This document shows, in pieces, positions 26,701-38,700 of a stretch of 64,000 nucleotides of DNA; positions within the stretch are counted from its first letter, which is position 1; each line of letters begins with the position of its first letter. The notes under the pieces were generated by a model, which made no database searches, was not told where the DNA came from, and saw nothing but the letters and a program-made list of their open reading frames with translations. This DNA comes from Bolinopsis microptera (Eukaryota; Ctenophora; Tentaculata; Lobata; Bolinopsidae). Location: the NCBI RefSeq assembly GCF_026151205.1, contig NC_087073.1, positions 3,088,501-3,152,500 of the forward strand, written 5' to 3'. The position numbers were made by a program, and so were the translations under genes.

Positions 26701-29700
26701 GCACTCCGATAATGTAAAACAATCCGATATCAGTGTTATCGAGAGGAACACCAATTTACGGCAATTCGGGGCCAGTTAACTGATAAATTAGAGCACTGGT
26801 ATTCACTGATAAGGGGCCAGGGAATTCCTAGGAAGTGCAAAAATATATTTGACCAGGTGCGAATTTTTACCAATTTATCGCTGACCTGTTTTTAATAGGA
26901 TACGTGTTAACGGCAATTCGTGTTGTCATCTTAGTTCCACGGTACCGTCGGTACCTAAAGTGGTGATATCTGTATGGGAAAATTCGGTGGTTTTTGGGGA
27001 ATATCATCCCCTGATAATAATGTCCCCTGATTGCTCCTGCATCACCAAGTGTTCACAGTTCAGCATGAATGAATCTAACTGTAGCCAAGCTCTATAATTG
27101 CTCCATCCTTTATTGACCACAGCTAAACTTTATAGACCATAGCTAGACTTTATAGCTAAACTAGGACACATCAAACATCGTTTACATAATATTTTACATA
27201 CGTTTCATTAGCCATAATAATATCTTGATGTCCCAAACAATAGACAACACCGCAGTCAGCATAAGGTGCAGATATATTGCTATACTTTACCAAGTTTACA
27301 GTTCGATAAAGACTACTGATTTGATTGAGATGTGCCTGGCACCCCGCCTGTTGGACTTATTATCAAAGCGCTGATAAGTTATGCTATCAGACATAATATA
27401 TTATGATAAGTTATGCTATCAGACGAAAAAAATGACAAATAAATCGGTTTTACTCTCTTAAATATAGCCTAGTCGTGATAAGACTGATTCGAAGCCTACC
27501 ACGCACAATGATTTTGTAATGCTTCGGTGCATTTTAAAAATCGTTCCTTGTCGTGAGCTCCAAATTCCCTCCCTCTTCATACAAAGCCCGGTCCGGATTA
27601 TGTTTTTATGGATTATTTATGCGAATTGTTAGGTCATAAGTTTTTTGTCATACTTAAAGAACACATAATGTTCTTAAAATACTTGGTTATCCGGCATGGT
27701 TCATATTTTAATTACATTACACGCCGTCCCACTCTATTGTGGTCGATTATTTATCTTTGATCGGCAATCAGCAAGCGACCTTTGCAGAACATTGGTCTCA
27801 TTAATTCGATTGTTAATTGACGGGAGGTCCCATTATCTAAGAGCAAGTCCTTGCTTGAAATTGCACGGATGACAAGTCATGATATTGTTTAGAATTTGTT
27901 ATTCAGTTCTTAGTGCACACAATTATAATTGAATAAAACAGTGAAGTTCTGGGGATTGAAAATAGCGTGCATACCTTTTCAACAAACTGATCTTTCAAGT
28001 TTGATCAAATAAAAGACATTTTTAGACGGTGTCTAGCATCTAACCTTTAACGTTTAACTTTTGACTTCCGATCTGGCCACAATTCTGCATCTAGGATGAG
28101 TTAAACATTTCATCCTAAATTAGCTGACTAATGTTGAACTGCCTGATGTTTACTTTGTGTTCATTTAACTATTTCTGTTTCAGGAGGCGCTTGGTTTGAT
28201 GAAGGAGTTCTCTACACCACTTTCTCCGGGCCCAAGTGAGTGTGGTATTTATTGTAACCTTATAAAATACCTGAAAACCACCTTAAGAAGCACATAAAAC
28301 CCACTTTATAAACTACATAAGCATGCATAACCCCACTACCACAAACCGTCTAACCAGTATAACCAGTATAACCTTGCTTGCTCTTTCAACTAGTCCTATG
28401 AATGCAACAATTACCACGGGCTTGCTAAACCCACCACTAACCTGAAACTAAACATAAACCACACTTTTAGAAACCTGGTCAGTGGTTCCATACTCTGCAC
28501 GTTTACTCTCCAACAAATAGAGGCCGCTTTCAAGGGCAAGTACAAAGTACATGACTTTGACACCATGAGGTGGATGCCAAAGAAGAACTTCAAGCCAGTA
28601 CAGGTATGAGAGAAGGTCATGTTCCAAAGAAGTGCAGAGAGGATGAGATCACGGGGGGACATGTCAAATTTGACATATTTCTCAAATAGTAAAACTCAAT
28701 AAAGAATTGGGGGAGCCCTTATTTTGCTAGATGAGCTCATTAAAAAGTAAAGGTACATTTTTCGTACCCTAGCACATATTCTACTAGTGCACTACTAACA
28801 CTGCAACATGAAAGAAGAACAATAGTAATCTGAATGTAAAAAAAGGGAACCGGCACGTTGGACATTATTAAGGCTTTACCTAACTTGGGCCTATTCTTAA
28901 AATAGGTCGAAACATTTGTACAGCTACTAACTACCCTCCTCCTCCTCAGTGCACCTCCCACCCCAACATCACAGCAGCCCGTGAAATAGTGCTGATGCAC
29001 GACCCCATCTTCTCCTCGACCCCTCTCTACTCCTACCCCTCACACAGACTATCAGGCTTAGTTGGCAGGGAGTTCTCCGCCTTTGGTTCTACTTTTTACG
29101 AGCTCTTCTCTAGTAATGGTAAGATTAAGGACACGTTGTCCTGTATATTTTGTTAGTAGATATTATATTCTCGGGAGTGTCCCGCATCATACCTCGTTTA
29201 GTGGTTATAGTATGTTGACTTCTGAGCGATAAAAATAGCTAAAGAATGTGGCACGTGGTTCTGAAAGTATTTGAAGTTGGTGAGAAGAAAGAACGGCATT
29301 TTAGGGCTTGTGCGCCGAGTTTGTTCCCCAACAGCTCAATGTAATCGTCTAAGTGTCTGTAAGGCTTCAAACCGTGGACCGATCACAAAACCCTGTCAGA
29401 TCCGAGAGCGATGTGTTAAGCTCTAACTCTGGGATAAGGTAGTAAATATTGCCCAGATGAGAGAGATATGTTTACGTGGTGACACCGAGTACGGCTTCTT
29501 AGCAACTTCTGGTCGGGTTTAAACGGCTTTTAACCAGCTTACCCGAACTTTTCTCGAGAAAAATTCGCTCTCTCCGGGTAAGGTGGATAGTCGTGCTTGG
29601 AGGGTCGAAGCTCAGTAATTGGTTGAAATAAGTACGATAATTGGTATGATCTATCAGCAGAGGGTAGAAATATTTGGGAGGAGCTGGCACCTACTCCTAA

Positions 29701-32700
29701 ATAATATTATACAGTGTCATCTCCCTTATCAAGATTCTAGAGACTAGATATGTATCTCATATTGTTAGTTTGCCAATATTTCAGTCACTGAGCTGCGACT
29801 GTAACAGAGATGTGGTTGTGTTATACTTACTCCTTTATAATATTATGTTTAACCTACTGCTTTATAATATTATGTTTAACCTACTCAGCTACTCCTTCAA
29901 TAATGGGATATCAGTTTCAAAGGAACTAATTCTTTCAGATACTTTAAAACTAAGCTACTAACCGAAAAATAAGTGAGATAATTTGACTAAATCGTGATTC
30001 AGATTTGTTGTTTCAGCTGAAGGGAAAGTTATTCGTGTTACATACGATAAAGGTAGCCCCCACATCATCTATGATCAGACCTTCCAAGCGGTACGTTATG
30101 TACGGTTATTTATTGTTTTCTCAATTCAAAACAAAACGTTTAACTTTTTTTAAATTTAGTCAGACTGTCTCAAGATTAAAAAAGATCTAGAAGCTGGTAT
30201 GTAATTCGTTAAATGTCTAGACATACCTCAATTTTAAACCATACAAAAAGAATGCAACTCTTGTTGAATGTTGAGTCCGTCTGATCATGATGAGTTATGA
30301 TAGGTAGGTAGTTATGATGATTGATGCTAGACCACATGCTTTTAAAACTCTTTTTTCAGGCTAATAGCGAGATATTATCTCTGCTCCTTGACCAAGATAA
30401 GATCTACGCTCTCTCCCAGACCTCCGTCACGATGATCCCTTCAGAATACGATTGTGGCAAACCTAAAACATGCCAGTAAGTGAAACACGTCCACCTAAGT
30501 GGCAGGGTAAAAGTGAGGAATTTACCGTGCCTTATGAACAATATCTCTTGTTATCGCTTCTAATATCTACTGATAACTTTAAAAAGTCTCCAAATTAATT
30601 ACGATAATTCTCCTAAACTGTGGTCAGACCAAGATGTAATTACGGTGAATCGTGATTTCTTAGTAACTCCTCGAATAATTTGAAACAAAATTAATGTATA
30701 CGTCGGCTGTCTATTTACTTGAATTATGTCCATTCAGACTAATTTATGATGACATTTTGGTAATTGTTTTAATTTTGTAGGGGTTGGACATCATTTTATA
30801 TATAGAAGTTAACCCTGCCATACTATGTAGATAAGTTTGAAAGCAGTTGAAAGAGGTTTCCCGTGCCAGCAGCCATGTACATAATATGCAGTAATTATCA
30901 GCTAACCATGTTTATTGCATCCAATCTGTTTATTGTTAAAGTACAGTTAGAAAGGCATTGAAGTGTGTAAAGGCAAGGGCTCTGTGTGGGGAATTGCTTG
31001 ATTTGCCAGTTCTCATTTGTCGCCCACTTATATGCGACTGTATGGAACGCGCAAGTCCAGATCTTTTGTTATCCACTCCACGTGTGCGCGGCTTAATATA
31101 ATATAGCTAGCTGGCGCGCTAGCTATAGCTGCATGAGCCCGGCCGCTCCGATCCCTGCGATAGCCAGCTCTAACTAGCCTGGCTACATAGTGCCGCTCTA
31201 GCTGCTCTATTAACAATTTAGCTAGCTTTAATATCAAATTGCAAGATATACGCTAACAAGAAAAAGCGTTTCAATCGATCTTTATCGGCTAGATCAAAAG
31301 TTATCAAGTAATGTGTATTTTGTACTATTAATCGTCGATCCAGTCCATTCCATCGCTGACCAAGCACATGCGTCGCATGCTCGGCCAGGCCCGACTGCAC
31401 AAAAATTCTTGCTTGGTAGATTGGTGACAAGAATTTAATCAACATAATATTACGAAATGACACAAGTTATTAAAAATAAACGATGTCGTGACCCTTACTT
31501 GCGAAAGTTCAACATAATATCCTTAAATTTGATTATAAAGTCTTGACACAAGTTGGCATTTGTAATATTATGTACTAGGTGTGTTACAGTAAAAGTTGAC
31601 TTTATCGATTATAGTTAGATTATCGTCGACCCATTTGTTCGGTCAATATTATGTTGAATTTAACAGAATGCACACGAAACTTTATTTATAGATGCCTGTA
31701 ATCTTCATTTGCCTTAACAATGTAACCAATAGATATTGAGCAACCAATCTTAATCGCAATAATCTAAAGACGATTTAATTGTCCTCTGTACATCCTGTCG
31801 TCTCATATCCTCGAATACCTAAATCCAGAGCAAGGTTTGCCAAATTTACCTGTGTTTGTGACGTGGGCTTTTTCGAATTTGCAGCTCCTTTTAAGGTACT
31901 TGATGGCTAGCAGTTATGAGAAGCTACACATCCAGCGGTTCAAACAAATGTCTTAAGAATTTCTAAATTTGTTGGTAATAATTACAACCGATTATAGAAT
32001 ATAGATATGTTACATTTTCTGGCGGGCCGTTGCTAAGTCAGTCAACTGCGTCCAGTGCATCATTAGAGCTTCTTAGAAAACTATAATCCTTATCGCCCGT
32101 CCTGGAGCCAAACTCATTACCTCAATAGCCGTAAAACGTCATTCATTGAGCCGATGTGGTCAAATTACAAACAGAAGAAAGTCAATAATACTCTTATACT
32201 CTTATAGCCAGAAGTTTTAACAATTAATATTTCGATTAGACGTAGACCAATTTCAACCTTCAAACATTTACGAGAATAAGTATTAAAACGCCGTCTTACT
32301 ATGTGAACAGCGCCCCTAACCTCAGTGCTCCCTCAGATCTTGTATATCCCACCCCTAACCCCAGTGCTCCCCTCAGATCTTGTATATCCCACCCCTAACC
32401 CCAGTGCCCCTCTCAGATCTTGTATATTTAAAGTCACTATTGTGACGGTGGGGGGGAACCAACGGGCATTAATGGCAGTATTTTAAAATTTTGTTCAGAC
32501 TGCCACTGCCATTAATGCCCATTAATGCCCATTAATGCCCATTAATGCCCATATTTAATAGAAAAATCGAAACCATGAGACACGTGCTTTCTCGACAGTA
32601 GTAGTTCTCTATCTCAGATGGCATCTAATACGCAGACCACATGAGCACCAGCTTTCAATCGGTACTAGAGCACTGAGGCGAGATCCTTCCGGGATGTATG

Positions 32701-35700
32701 ATCCTTCTTCGTCTGTATCAGTATCGCATGACCCATAGCCTTGCTGGCTAAGCTCGGGTGGGCGACAATTGACCCCCCGACAATTGACCCTAACCCTGAC
32801 CCTAACCCTAAGTCCTAACCCTAACCCTAACCCTAACCCTAACCCTAACCCTAACCCTAACCCTAACCCTAACCCTGACCCTGACCCTGACCCTGACCCT
32901 GACCCTGACCCTGACCCTGACCCAGGACCCTGACCCTGACCCTGACCCAGGACCCTGACCCTGACCCTGACCCTGACCCTGACCCTGACCCTGACCCTGA
33001 CCCTGACCCTGACCCAGGACCCTGACCCTGACCCTGACCCTGACCCAGGACCCTGACCCTGACCCTGACCCTGACCCTGACCCTGACCCTGACCCAGGAC
33101 CCTGACCCTGACCCTGACCCTGACCCTGACCCAGGACCCTGACCCTAACCTTTATCCTGACCCTGACCCTGACCCTGACCCTGACCCTGACCCTGACCCT
33201 GACCCTGACCCTGACCCTGACCCTAACCCTGACCCTAACCATAACCCTGACCCTGACCCTAGGACCCAGGACCCTGACCCAGGACCCTGACCGTACCCTG
33301 ACCCAGGACCCTGACCCTGACCCTGACCCTGACCCTGACCCTGACCCTGACCCTGACCCTGACCCTGACCCTGACCCTGACCCCGACCCTGACCCTGACC
33401 CTGACCCTGACCCTGACCCAGGACCCTGACCCTGACCCTGACCCTGACCCTGACCCTGACCCTGACCCAGGACCCTGACCCTGACCCTGACCCTGACCCT
33501 GACCCTGACCCAGGACCCTGACCCAGGACCCTGACCCTAACCTTTATCCTGACCCTAACCTTTATCCTGACCCTGACCCTGACCCTGACCCTGACCCTAA
33601 CCCTGACCCTGACCCTGACCCTGACCCTGACCCTGACCCTGACCCTGACCCTGACCCTGACCCTGACCCTGACCCTGACCCTGACCCTGACCCTGACCCT
33701 AACCCTGACCCTAACCATAACCCTGACCCTGACCCTAGGACCCTGACCCAGGACCCTGACCGTACCCTGACCCAGGACCCTGACCCTGACCCTGACCCTG
33801 ACCCTGACCCTGACCCTGACCCTGACCCTGACCCTGACCCTGACCCTGACCCTGACCCTGACCCTGACCCTGACCCTGACCCTGACCCTGACCCTGACCC
33901 TGACCCTGACCCTGACCCAGGACCCTGACCCTGACCCTGACCCTGACCCTGACCCTGACCCTGACCCTGACCCTGATCCTGACCCTGACCCTGACCCTGA
34001 CCCTGACCCTGACCCTAACCCAGGACCCTGACCCAGGACCCTGACCCTGACCCTGACCCTAACCCTAACCCAGGACCCTGACCGTACCCAGGACCCTGAC
34101 CTAGGACCCTGACCTAGGACCCTGACCTAGGATCCTGACCCTAACTCGATCAATTGACCCAAGTGTAATTACATGGTGGGTCAATTGTCGGGGGTCAATT
34201 GTCGTACTAAGCCCTTGATTTCGCGACAATTGACCCCAGCGTAATTACATAGGGGGTAAATTGTCGGGGGGTCAATTGTCGTACTAAACCCTAGATTTCG
34301 CGACAATTGACCCCAGTGTAATTATATAAGGGGTCAATTGTCGGGGGGCCGTCAATTGTCGGGGGGTCAATTGTCGGGGGGTCAATTGTCGGGGGGTCAA
34401 TTGTCGGGGGGTCAATTTTCGTACTAAACCCTAGATTTTGCGACAATTGACCCCAGTGTAATTACATAAGGGATCAATTGTCGGGGGGTCAATTGTCGGG
34501 GGGTCAATTGTCGCGCTACCCTAAGCTCTTGGTCACCTGGAGAGGGGGCAACCTAATTTATGTCAGAAACAACAGAAACAACCTTATTATAGCTGTAGGA
34601 GCAGTGTTATTTTAACCAAGCAAGGTGGGCACAAACGTGACGTCACAAGCTCGGTGGGGAGCATAATTAGATCTCCCAATATCTCGGGATAGGAAGCAGA
34701 TAAAAAGGTCCGGTTTTGACTAATCTTAGTTATATGTTACATAACAACAATATATTAAAATATAAGGGTGGGTTATTTTTGGGCGTCATGAACCTTTAAT
34801 ATGGTCTGTAGACAGGATATTTATTGTAGGTATGAAATAGACGTGACCTGAAAGTTTCAAAAGCGAATAAAAAAGTATGGGCATTAATGGCAGTATTTTA
34901 AAATTTTGCACAGACTGCCACTGCCATTAATGCCCATTAATGCCCATTAATGCCCATAAATGCCCATTAATGCCCATTAATGCCCGTTGGTTCCCCCCGT
35001 GACGGTACATTCGAACTAGACAGAAACAAAGTGCCCCTCTCAGATCTTGTATATCCCACCCCTAACCCCAGTGCCCCCTCAGATCTTGTATATCCCACCC
35101 CTAACCCCAGTGCCCCTCTCAGATCTTGTATATCCCACCCCTAACCCCAGTGCTCCCCTCAGATCTTGTATATCCCACCCCTAACCCCAGTGCCCCTCTC
35201 AGATCTTGTATATCCCACCCCTAACCCCAGTGCTCCCCTCAGATCTTGTATATCCCACCCCTAACCCCAGTGCCCCTCTCAGCTCTTGTATATCCCACCA
35301 CTACCCTATGTGTGGGTGGTGTTACGGACAAGGCACCTGGTCCTGCACTGAGTCCCACACTTGTACTACCTCCTGGATATCTCCTTTATCACAGTGCGAG
35401 GACCCTCCCACGTAAGTTTGCAATGTTGAATCTTACATTCTGATGAATACTCACTGACATTTTAGGATTTTGTGCTATTGATAAATGATGCGACCATTCT
35501 CAGAACAGAGACTGAGAGACAGCTCATATCTTTCGAACTTTGCTACATGCTTATTGAAATCTAACTAACAACAGGTTTAAGTCTGTACCAAAGAATGAGA
35601 CCTTCCGAGAGGGTGAAACAGCAATACTTGTCTGTTCTGCCAGGGACAGCCATCCTTTCTTCTGGACAAAACCAGGTTAGTTAAGCTGTGAGTATAACTG

Positions 35701-38700
35701 TAAGCACACTAAATTTTAGTGATCATTCTTTTAGAAGATATTGATATGGTAATTTATTTTCACGTCCGTCTTGAACACCACTCTCTGTCAGGAGGAGTAA
35801 TTCCCCGGAAGAGCAAGACAATGGATAACGGTCACCTGCTGATACCTCTCCTCCGGGCTGAAGATGAGGGCTGCTACCGGTGTAATATGAACAACACAAG
35901 CGGAGCTGTATTCGCGGAGGCCTGCCTGTCCGTCCTCGGTTTGTTTGATTTTTGTACTGATTTTCCGATGTTTTCCAATTTAAAAAAATAAAATTTGCCT
36001 GTTTTAGGTTGTTGTCTGGTAACTTTCAGGTGATTTACAAATGAAAGTCCATTGTTTCAGTTTTAAATAAGGTTGTAACATAAAATATTCATTTCGTCAT
36101 TTGAAAACTTAAATTTGAAAAGGTTAAAAATCTACGTTGTTGACAAGAAAGGGTGGTTTGCTATCATGCTTTCCGTACAACTATGTTGTTACTACATAAT
36201 ATCATAAATTGTCTTTAGCTAAATCTAGAGTCCTGGGTTTCTATAAAATAGAATTGGTCCATTTAAACGTCTCTCACGAAGGTGTTTACACCAAGTATCT
36301 TTAAAGTTGAGTTGTGGGACCCTTGTAGGAAGCCCCCTCACCTGAAGGTATTTCATTCAAACTCTTTGCACTCAACGGTCGTGATGAGTCTGTTTTTCTG
36401 AAGTTGGGGTTCCTGATGGATGCCATGGAGATGTTGGTCACGTTGTTTTGCGCAGTGGTGCTGAACCTCTGTAGTTTCCTCTTGAGGAACCCTGACAATG
36501 CCTGACCCCTCATTATGAGGATCACTGGATTTAGTGCTGCATTAATGAACGGACACATCACCCCTGTCAGATAAGAAATCATGCTCACGGTTCTTTGGCT
36601 GCTTTTGTCAAATTTTTTCTCTAAAATTCCATATGCTTTGAGACAATAATTTATAGGGTAATACACGTAGGCCGTATTGCAAAAGAAGAATAAGACTGTA
36701 AGCATGAAAATGGTGATGGTTATTTGCCGTTGTGTTTGCGTGTTAGCGGTTCTGTCAGGTCGCTGCTTGAGAATGGTCCGTATTTGAACTGCCATGCAGA
36801 CAAGGACTATACAAGAGGGAATTAGGTAGGGTATACTTATGAATAAGGCTACATTGCGGCACTCGCCCTTATCTCCAGTGCCGCTGATATAAAGAACTTG
36901 ATATTGACCAGGAGAGTACACATAAGTATTTAAAAGAGAGTGGTGTGGATCCCAGCTGGTCAACTGCCAGATTGTGAATGCAAGCAACCCGCAGGAGTAG
37001 GTAGCTGTCGCTACACCAATCCCTGTAATCCGCATCCTGTAGAAAGGTAGCAGAATGTTGATGGTGCGGACGATGGCGATGGCAAGGTTCAAGAAGACTG
37101 AAACCTTGAAGGTGATTGAGTAGATTGCGTATGCCACTGGGACAATATGCAGGGCAGCCTTGTAGGTATCTGTTTCTAGCAAGAAGAACATTATGGCCGT
37201 GAGGATGGCACCAATACCTGTGATTGAATCACAAGCCGCCATTAGCAAATACATGAATGGAACGACTTTTTTGTAAGAAGGGAAGTAGAATGATATAACC
37301 AGAGCGTTCGCTATGATAGCTTGCAGTCCTAACAATAAGTCTGCAGTTCCGACTATGTGATTAAAAACGCTTCCCAGGTAGCTGGTAGTTTTAATCCATT
37401 CTGTCGGTGCGCCGGTGCCTCCGGTTGAATAGAAGTTTGCTACCATCTAAAAAAGGTTTTTGTTACTTTTTTGCAGATAACTTGAAGGAAAACGCTAATG
37501 TTGATTTATCGAATACTTTTTCTCAAACATAGGAAAATTTGAAGTTTACTTAATTCGAATAAAATATTGTAACATGACAAACAGAAAAAGGATGATTTCA
37601 ACTCTTATATTGACTATATGGAATGACGGAAAAATTGAGTGACTTAAAAAAATGTAGAGCTGGAAGCGAAGGTCAGTCCACTGTGCCACATTATGAGCCC
37701 TGCGATATTGTGGAGTAGAGGCGGCATGTCGGGGGGGGGGGGGGGGGGGGGCAGCATGTCAAAGCAGTCCACGGAGGACGGACAGTGCTTGATTATTGGA
37801 CATGCTAGAGACAGCTGTAGATTATGGTATACTCCTCTATCAGTAATACTAAGGGTTCACAGCTGCCTAGTACTAGTAGTAGTAGTAGCTGCCTAGTATA
37901 CTTTATAAACAAGTTTTACTCATTCATATCAACGAATGGACACTGTGTGACACTGATAGTGGCGTACTGGAGAAAGGTCAGTAATATCCATAACCTTAAT
38001 ATAAGGCTCTTAAATACAGCTCTCCAACTACCAGCAACATTCCATACAAGCTAACGTGCTGGATGTTTTCAATGAGAAAGTCTTCCAAATGCCTTAGTTG
38101 AGCTTGATGGAGCGCCTATTTGAGACTACTGACCAATCTACCGACGTGAACTCAGGAACTAACCAAGGATCCCTCTCCTGACAATAACCTTATCCTAGCT
38201 CATTAGGGAGCACAAAAAACCACCGCATTGGCTACTAAGGACATAAAGGATCTAGTGAGGGATGATAAAGGGCGGCTCTGTTTACCCCAGGTAAAGCATT
38301 ATGACGGCTCTGACACCTGGCTCACGTCCTTATCTGACGCAGGGCGCCTGAAGGAATGAGTTACTTTTTGGTGTGGTCCCCGTCAGCCTTCTAATGGGCA
38401 CTTAGCAGGGCTGATTTTAAACGCTGGCACTACCGGTCTATGAAATTCTACGAAAGCAGGAGAAAACAAGTCTGAAAATACGGCAAACACGTGTTTCTTT
38501 ATGGTCTGCTACTTACCTAACGGAGATTTGAAAATCGAGAACATGTGAAATATGCGAGTAACAGATGAGTGTTACATTTGCTAGCTGGAGGTTTTTCGAA
38601 TTAAATTTACAATTAGTCATGAGTTTTAGGTTGACGACATGGACTATGAAAATGGTCGTGTTAGACCACCTGTGAAAATGGTATATTACGCTTATCGCTT

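Larger units (their letters stand above)
7230..30475 (+). other. Semaphorin exons 1-14: signal peptide and sema propeller
   Basis: Fourteen exons encode the secretion signal and the seven-bladed sema domain that binds plexin. Diagnostic family blocks are NYYKVIIP followed by LLCGTSAYNPQC (exon 5), GEGLCPADP (exon 6), FVYSFEQDDFVYFLFKE (exon 8), YSRVGRLCKNDVG (exon 9) and FKGKYKVHDF (exon 11). Exon 14 ends at the first cysteines of the PSI domain (CGKPKTC). The largest intron, 8923-20007, is about 11 kb. I found no missing blade, because the phase chain is unbroken, but short extra exons cannot be excluded without RNA evidence. Confidence 0.9.
32451..34998 (+). mobile_element. 2.5-kb element with terminal inverted repeats and a telomere-like core
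   Basis: The left end GGGGGGAACCAACGGGCATT and the following bases are repeated in reverse complement at the right end (34974-34998, about 25 bp). Just inside each end is a hairpin sequence (GGGCATTAATGGCAGT paired with its complement) at 32464-32523 and 34877-34935, plus tandem CCATTAATGC decamers. Further in are arrays of CGACAATTGACCCC and its complement (32764-32790, 34146-34513), and in the centre 1.35 kb of CCCTAA/CCCTGA hexamers. No transposase is present, so it is non-autonomous. It sits inside the 40-bp splice-acceptor array. A clear target-site duplication was not identified. Confidence 0.6.
30476..35282 (+). other. Semaphorin intron 14, split by a 2.5-kb insertion
   Basis: The first 1.8 kb is ordinary AT-rich intron with a GCTAGC-rich palindromic patch near 31100-31130 and no gene. 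From 32326 the intron is repeat DNA: three copies of a 40-bp splice-acceptor repeat, a 2.5-kb element with inverted ends carrying telomere-like arrays, then six more 40-bp copies leading into exon 15. Confidence 0.75.

Noticed and set aside
32808-33718. Long minus-strand open frames with VRVRVR and GSGSGS repeats
   Set aside because: They are translations of the CCCTGA hexamer array; a six-base repeat stays open in all frames without stops. No start context or domain.
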